Shown here: positions 57,664 through 64,000 of the stretch, piece after piece
Layout of the letters: every line of letters begins with the position of its first letter
Position numbering within the stretch: position 1 is the stretch's first letter
DNA from: Manihot esculenta
Taxonomy: Eukaryota; Streptophyta; Magnoliopsida; Malpighiales; Euphorbiaceae
Reading direction: 5' to 3'
Length of the DNA: 64,000 bases
Assembly: GCF_001659605.2 (NCBI RefSeq)
Contig: NC_035169.2
Location: 14,756,263 to 14,820,262, forward strand
Translations under genes and position numbers: made by a program
The notes under the pieces: generated by a model
The model's database searches: none
Told to the model about the DNA's origin: nothing
What the model saw: only the letters and a program-made list of their open reading frames with translations

Positions 57664-57668
57664 CCCTG
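57664..57668. other. TSD of the solo LTR in L2 (left)
   Basis: CCCTG; the right copy at 59713-59717 is CCTTG, one C/T change. Confidence 0.75.
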
Positions 57669-59712
57669 TGTAACGATCCGGGAACCGGACCACTACCGGC
57701 ACTAGGGTTCAGATTGACTCAAGGTTGCCAGGACCCGTAACAAGTCTACTATACATCCTGTTACATTTGATATAATCCCATACATGATCACACGAACAAC
57801 AGAACATAACCATTACATGAATAAGACTCGACCTGTGCATGCATCATAACTAAAATCATAAAAACCCATATTAGAGCCCTCATCAAATGCTCCAGTACGA
57901 TCAACATTACATGCCTTAAGCTCGATTCAAACATTACTCATACTAAAAAAAAATTTACATAAAAGGATCATGAAACAGAGATTACAAGAAAGAACCCAGG
58001 CAAAGTACAATTTTAATCCACAATTAATACATGTCCACAACTATACTATTACAACAGGCTATACCAGCAACTCAGTCGGCTTCCTGACCTAACTTTGATC
58101 TTGCAAATATGGGGTTAGGGGAAAGGGGATAAGCTACAAGAGCCTAATGGGTATAACATAAAAAACAGTTCAATAAAACATATGATCGTATGAATGCGTC
58201 ACAACACAAACAATTTATATCAAGATGGACTTGTCACCAGTAACCCTCTACAGATTCCAATAGTGTCTGATCCACAACGGGCGCTCCTGAGGACTTCCTC
58301 TTAAACATAACATAACATGCCATATTGCTAGGGGCATAGAATGGGCAGCCCTGGTCTTTCCTCTACATAGTGCCAAGGGTGTAGAATGGGCAACTCTGGT
58401 CTTTCCATATCCATCATAACATATTCTAACATATTCAAGGGCTAGTGGGTCATCCAACGTCCATCCACAACTACAACAATAATAATTTATGCAATGCATC
58501 ATATTCGTGAACTCTAATGCAAAACAACCTAATCGTATATATATGGCATTCATGATGCATGAGCATGCTTAAAAAGTTTGATCTCTTTAAAATAATAGAT
58601 CAATTTAGTTCTACTCACCTCTGGCTAACGCACGCCTAATACTAAAGTAATTATCCCACTGCAAGCCTCTTCGGTCTCCCAAATCCGATCCTACACAGAT
58701 GGACTTAAATGAGAGACCAAACATAACATTTACAACATTTAAAACAACCCTCCAAGAAACCCCTAAGAGCACACAAGAACACTTGTAGGTAATAAACAGG
58801 AAAAAGCTAAATAGGGGACTTTCAGCGGCAAGTTCAGTGGCCGAAGGTCCCTCATAGATCCGAAGGTCAAAACCTTCAAGGGCAGGTTAGGCGGCTAAAT
58901 GGCTGCCTCCACAGACAGGTTCGGCGGTCGAATCTTGCTTCGGCGGTGAACCTGGATTTTCCAGTAAGGCAGAACCCGATTTTGCCCTATGCTCACAGCC
59001 AAGAAACAAACCCAAACTTACATGCAACAACCTAAAGACTAGCATACACACTTAACACGCATAAGGGATCTAAAAAACTATTCTAAGCTCAAGATGCATC
59101 AACAAAATTCTAAGAGAAAATCATCCATCATCAAAATTAACTCAAACTTTAAAACTTTAGAATAATAAATCGTGCATGCCTTAACAACTTATAATACTGG
59201 TTTAAAACCTTCAGAAAACAAAAGAAAAGCAAGGATTGAAATTATCTCTTGAAGAATACAGAAAACACAGCAACCAAGACTTGGAGAAGAGGAAAATTGA
59301 TTTCTGGAGGTCTCCAAAGGTCAAAGCTTGAAATCCAAACTCAAATCTTCAAAAACGAAGTAAAAACTCATGAATTGTCTAAGAGATTTGAAGTAATTTC
59401 AGCAAAAACATTTGAGAAAGGGCATCGACTTACCTCTACCCTAAAATGGAGAAAGAGCTCTCTTATTTTCGGGCTGAAGGCCTTTTATAGGTGGAAGAGC
59501 CACCTTCGGCGGCCGAACTTGAAGGTTCGAGGCCGAACCTTAAAACTCTTAAAACTTTGTTTTTAAAAAAAACACACCAAGAAAAACTTCAAATTCATTT
59601 TATGAAAATCCGATTTTACCTTTCTAAAGATTTCAGCTTCGAGATTCTGGATTTCGACGAAAATTCCGTTGGAACGTTGGAATTTTGATGCAGGATTTTA
59701 ATCGGTATTACA
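57669..59712 (-). mobile_element. Solo LTR (2044 bp) inside L2
   Basis: TGTAACGATCC...CGGTATTACA on the plus strand, minus orientation. It belongs to the superfamily of A and C. It has a TATA box at 59483-59489, fewer and eroded TTCGGC motifs (58828-58950, 59500-59540), and two copies of a (G)TAGAATGGGCA...CTGGTCTTTCC unit (58330-58410). No internal genes. Confidence 0.9.
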
Positions 59713-59717
59713 CCTTG

Positions 59718-60130
59718 ACAATTCATACCCTTAATGGGAAGTGTGCATCCTATACCTTGGTATTTTTTTTTTGTAGAAACAAAGAATTTTGATACATTTG
59801 TGCGGAGAAAATAACAAGTCTGTGGCTTTATGGATGCGTTTTTGTTAACCCTATTGGTATTATGGGGAGGGGGGGTCTGTATGTGGCTTGAAAAGACTGT
59901 CTCGGTGTCCATCAGTATGCTTCTTTTTTTTTCGTACACTTTTCTTATGTTGATCAACAATTCAATGCCACTTGGTCTATTTTTGTTATATGCCAATTGT
60001 AGTACTTTTTATTGGAATGAACAATTTAATTTCTTAGCTTATTATATTATGTCTCTTCATGAGCCTTTTGTTGTTGTTTGAGACTTCAATTTAGTGCTCC
60101 ACTCCTAAAAAAAGAAGGGTGATAACCATA
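59718..60130 (+). pseudogene. L2 endonuclease
   Basis: WGGGVCMWLEKTVSVSISM (59860-59920), then NCSTFYWNEQFN, HEPFVVV and, after a stop, DFNLVLHS. This follows the GG-LW-K...GDFN line of the plant LINE endonuclease, with the catalytic DFN kept. Confidence 0.72.
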
Positions 60131-61070
60131 TTGTGAATTGTGATACCATACATTTTAAAGGGCCTATCTTCACTTGGAATAACCATAAGGATGGTCCTCT
60201 AAATACCTAAGAATGGCTGGACCACTCTATTACCTCTCATAACTGGATGCTTCTTTTTCCTAATGCGTAATGTGGAACATCTTGAGAATAGTGGGTCAGG
60301 TAATCGTCCCATCATTGTTCCCATTTCCCTGCTTTTTCTAAGGAGAAAAATGATTTTACTTCGATGTGAGATGGAGTTCTAATCTTGAAGTCCAATATAT
60401 CATTAGAAATTCTTAGAATGCTAGTTTCCATGGTTTAGGTCTTTTTAAAGTCTTCTCAAAGTTCAAATCTTGTCAACATCCTCTAAAAAGCTGGTCTAAC
60501 TCTCAAATCTAAACTTTCAATCCCGCATTAAACAATTGTAACACACTCTAGGCTTCATAAAGAGGCATCAATAACTAGAATGCCAACTCATTTGATCCTT
60601 AGAAAAAGATCTAGCTTCGAAAATTCATCAAGAAGAAAAGTATTAGGAACATAAATCATGTGTTAATTGGCTTCATTTGAGGATAGGAACACCTCATTCT
60701 TTCATGCCTGAGTAGTGTAAAGATGAAAGAAAAATTTAATATCTGGTCTTCTTGATTAATAGGGCTGCTGAAAATCTAACTTACATGATATTCGGAGCAT
60801 TTCATACTATTTTCAGCATATATGTTCTTTCCAGTCCACATGTTTCTCCCATCACTATTGGATGGTTTTACCCATCGGGTCTCAAATGACATGAATTCAT
60901 CCCTTATAGCTCCAGTATGTTATGAGAAAATTCATTGAGTTGTTCTTTTAATGAATCTGTCTAAGGCACGAGGGGAGGATGACATTACTATTTTTTTTTA
61001 CCAAAAACAATGAGATTTATCGGCTTTATTTCTTCAACCAAGGAAGAATCTTAGGCTAATTGGAATGTAA
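60131..61070 (+). pseudogene. L2 endonuclease end to RT linker, degraded
   Basis: Pieces such as GPIFTWNNHKDGPLNT (about 60160-60210) fit the endonuclease C-terminus. The rest is broken up. Confidence 0.55.
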
Positions 61071-61810
61071 GAAGGAGGTGAAACTTATGAAGCATCTTAG
61101 GCCAATTGGACTTTACACAGTTTTGTATAAGATTTTAGCGGAGACTCTCATGCAAAAACTTCAGCCTTATATGGATTTGATTATTAAAGAGAACTAGGCT
61201 GCTTTTATCAAAGTAAGGTTAATCTAAGATAATATACTCATCAATCATGAACTCATCTATGGCTTGAGGCTTTAGAAACGGGGCAAGAACTCTAAAATAG
61301 CCTTAAAGTTAGACATCAACAAGGTCTATGAGTGTGTACAATGGAATTTTCTTCAAAATATGTTGTAGCTTTTTACTTGTCACCATCGATGGATTGGTTG
61401 GATCATGCAACACATTTCAGTGGTCTCCTACTATTTTTTTATCAATGGGCATCATTTTAGCAATCTTTCACCTATTAGGGTATCCACTATAGGGATCCCC
61501 TCTTCCCATATTTATTTCTTTTTTTGGCGAAAGGTCTATATTATGCTATCTCTTGGTCTATGATAAAAGGTTATCTCTTTTCTACTGCGGTCTAAACATT
61601 TCACATCTTTTTTTTGCAAATGACTCGATCTTTTTTACTAAAGCATTAGTCTCTCAAGCTAAAATTATCCAAAACATTCTTGGTGAGTACTCAACTATTA
61701 GTGGTCAGTCAATTAATTTTAGCAAGTCTGTCATTACCTTCACCCCGAACACCCTATCACAACTAAGGAAGCATATTTCCTCTCTCTTTAGACATTACTA
61801 GTATTCATTC
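61071..61810 (+). pseudogene. L2 reverse transcriptase
   Basis: KHLRPIGLYTVLYKILAETL, DNILINHELIYGLRL, IALKLDINKVYE, HHRWIGWIMQHISVVSY, and motif C HLFFANDSIFF (61600-61640). Motif A aspartate is present. Motif C has AND where ADD is expected, the same residue changed in L1. Stops interrupt it. Confidence 0.82.
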
Positions 61811-62520
61811 CTTTGGCCGGTTTTTAGGACTCGTCTCTCATGTCTCACGATCTAAAACTTAAACCTTTGATTTCATCCAATAGAGGGAGAAAAAAATGCT
61901 CATGTTTGAAAGAGAAATCACTATCCAAAAGAGACAAAGAGGGCTTATAAAGGTGGTGACTACTCTATCCCAATTTACTTAATTTCATATTTTTGATGAC
62001 CTGCCACTCTTTACGATCATATTAATAGCACTATTGCTAATTTATAATAGGACCAAAAAAGTAATAAGCGAAAATTGTATATGTTATGTTCTAAATTATA
62101 TCGTCTTAAAACTAAAAGGGGGAGTCTTGGGTTTAGAGACCTTAAAAGCTTTAATATGGCCCTTATAGCTAAACAAGGTTTGCATGTCCTTCAAAAACCT
62201 AATTCCTTGCTTGTTAGAGTCTTTAAAGGAAAATACTTTTCGAATATCTCTTTCCTCAATGTGTCTCAAGGTAAATGGGCCTCATGGAGCTGACAAAGCA
62301 TTTTATAGGAGAAAAGTGTCCTCAATAAAGGAAATTGGTGGCATGTAGGCAATGGCAAGCACATTTTTTTAAGGAGGCGAATTGCGTTCCTCCTTATTGC
62401 TAAATCCCCTCCTAGCACTCTCACAAACCACCTGCCCTATATTATAAGGGTGTCACAATTGGTAATTCTTTCACCAATTTTTGGTGAGGATAAGATTTGT
62501 GGAATCTATGGATATCTAGG
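61811..62520 (+). pseudogene. L2 post-RT region
   Basis: GSLGFRDLKSFNMALIAKQG and RVFKGKYFSNISFLNVSQG (62110-62270), then GNWWHVGNGKHIF after a frame break. This is the linker before zf-RVT; zf-RVT itself is not seen. Confidence 0.8.
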
Positions 62521-64000
62521 TACTTAGGTTTTTGTAGAATATATTGTAATTCTAGGTAAGCCTTAGTCTATGAATTATATGCATGGTACATTAGAAATAC
62601 AGAATTATGCATGGCTATATGATACAAGGTGAACTGGAATGTTGTTTATTTATTTTGATCCTGAAAAATTTATGGATTTTCCAACATTAGTATTAAAGAT
62701 TGGTTTCCTTGTGTGCCATAGTTTTATTGTTATTAGTTTCTGAATACAGATGCTTGTTTATTTTTTTTTATCCAAGCATGTTTTAGGTAGACATCTTGGG
62801 TTGCTTATATCATACTCTATATATTTTTTTAAAATTGTAAAATTGGTATCGTTTTGAAAGCTCTTGAAAAAAGCTATCCAACGGTATATTGCATGAGTTT
62901 TTTTACCGTATATTGGTTAAGAAGTGTGTCAGACAGATAACAAATGCTTTCTTACATGTATCTATGGATAAAATTGAGAACTCTAAAACTTATAATACGT
63001 GATATCATCTCAAAGAGATTGAGAATAATAGTGGGAGATTACTGTATTAAAATACTTGATCTTATGTGAATAAGTCACATTATTTGTCTTAATAGTCATA
63101 TAGAGTTCTGTTTTAAAACGTGTAGCTGAGAGAACTCAAATTTGAATATTAAGTATGCTCAAATTATCATCTGTATGGTATCTTAAATAGAGACATATAC
63201 TCCATTATGAATGGAAAGAGATATCGTAGCATGTATATCTTAAATAGAGACATATACTCCATTATGAATGGAAAGAGATATCGTAGCATGTATTCATACC
63301 ATATGTCCTCCTGACCAATGATGGGAATATAAGCGTTGATCTCTACTTGTTAATGTGTGAGCCCCTAAAGATTATAAGTAAACTTAGAAAAACTTTAGGA
63401 CTCTGATTTGTTACTTGAGACTTAATTTAATATTTTGTATCTTAGGATATTATCATATGATTATGAATGATTCAATCTGATGATATATTCTTAGAAAAGT
63501 GAATTGAATTAAGGTAAAGAGTATCGAGATATAAGAAAGATCATATGGAAGTATCATATTAGTTTTGTGTTCATTGACTTATCAATTATATTTATTTGTG
63601 GATAGAATATGATTATGGATATAAAAAAAAATAATTGAGATCACTTGGATAATTCAATGTGATAAATGATCATGGGTATTGCATACTGCAATTATTCTAA
63701 ATTTCACCGTTCGAGCGGTTATATTGTCCTAATAGACATATAACATTTGAGCTCTAGAAATATATAAATGTCACATAGTCTATTTGTTAAGTATGAAAAT
63801 TATAGTATACATATATCATCATGTCCTATAATGTGTGAGTGGGAGATAAAAGAAATTATATATTCAAGATAGAGCCGGAAAAATAAAGTCCAAAATAAGG
63901 TTCTATATTTTATTTATCATAGCCCAGTAATAATTTATTTTATATAAATTAAAAAAGAAAAAAAGAAAAAAAATGTGAATTCAAATCTTCTGCCATGTAA
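62521..64000. other. AT-rich DNA, unassigned
   Basis: No gene recognised. Stretches such as GTGTGAGTGGGAGA (63834) recall retrotransposon leader sequence, but I cannot support a call. Confidence 0.45.
63181..63294. repeat. Tandem duplication, 2 x 57 bp
   Basis: TCTTAAATAGAGACATATAC... repeated without a visible change except at the last base. Confidence 0.93.

Larger units (their letters stand above)
55460..62520 (+). mobile_element. L2: plant LINE split by a solo LTR
   Basis: Plus-strand order: ORF1 with a DUF4283-like domain and CCHC knuckle, then endonuclease (after the inserted LTR), RT and the post-RT linker. Without the solo LTR (57669-59712) it is about 5 kb. There are stops and frameshifts throughout. 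I cannot fix the ends. Confidence 0.82.

Noticed and set aside
59830..60081. Apparent membrane protein frame
   Set aside because: Hydrophobic only because a decayed LINE endonuclease is T-rich; endonuclease motifs explain it better.

Overview
The window is plant nuclear DNA, almost certainly from an AT-rich dicot. The evidence is the kind of mobile elements: Ty3/gypsy chromoviruses of Tekay/Del type with a tRNA-iMet primer site, a Tat-lineage element with dual RNase H and an antisense gene, an Athila remnant, and plant LINEs with DUF4283-like, zf-RVT and RNase H parts. I cannot name the species. I found no host gene and no structural RNA gene in 64 kb. The picture is a repeat-dense, probably heterochromatic region of transposons nested in one another.

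Layout. 1-8963: chromovirus A on the minus strand; its gag-pol frame is cut by four in-frame stops, and its left LTR runs off the window. 8964-9468: the truncated LTR of an older relative, followed by a LINE fragment (9469-9840). 9841-12539: AT-rich DNA with one GC-richer island. 12540-16560: decayed minus-strand LINE (L1). 16561-19792: AT-rich DNA with a 1-kb fold-back element (18389-19412). 19798-34947: element B, a young 15.15-kb Tat-lineage retrotransposon flanked by GGAAC, with identical-length 496-bp LTRs differing at three bases. It has gag and pol on the minus strand and, between pol and the 3' LTR, a three-exon antisense gene on the plus strand plus a 77-bp tandem array into which a solo LTR (26602-28407) has jumped. 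34953-37270: AT-rich DNA with a palindromic MITE-like element. 37271 to about 42760: very old Athila-like element D. About 42900-45389 and 53795-54340: an old plus-strand chromovirus E, split by chromovirus C (45390-53789, TSD CCTTT). About 55460-62520: plus-strand LINE L2, split by a solo LTR (57669-59712). 62521-64000: unassigned AT-rich DNA with a 57-bp tandem duplication.

How the parts work together. In A, B and C the genes follow the usual retrotransposon order (gag, protease, RT, RNase H, integrase), bounded by primer-binding site, polypurine tract and LTRs. A, C, E, the LTR at 8964 and the two solo LTRs belong to one LTR superfamily (ends TGTAA...TTACA). Its LTRs are filled with copies of a 13-bp near-palindrome, TTCGGCNGCCGAA, and often carry a small tandem array at the same relative place. 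On the sense strand they keep splice-donor-like sites, and A and C keep an acceptor-like site just before gag, which suggests a spliced leader. B carries a second gene running against its own genomic RNA, inside what looks like a duplicated module. None of the elements has a fully intact set of genes; B is closest.
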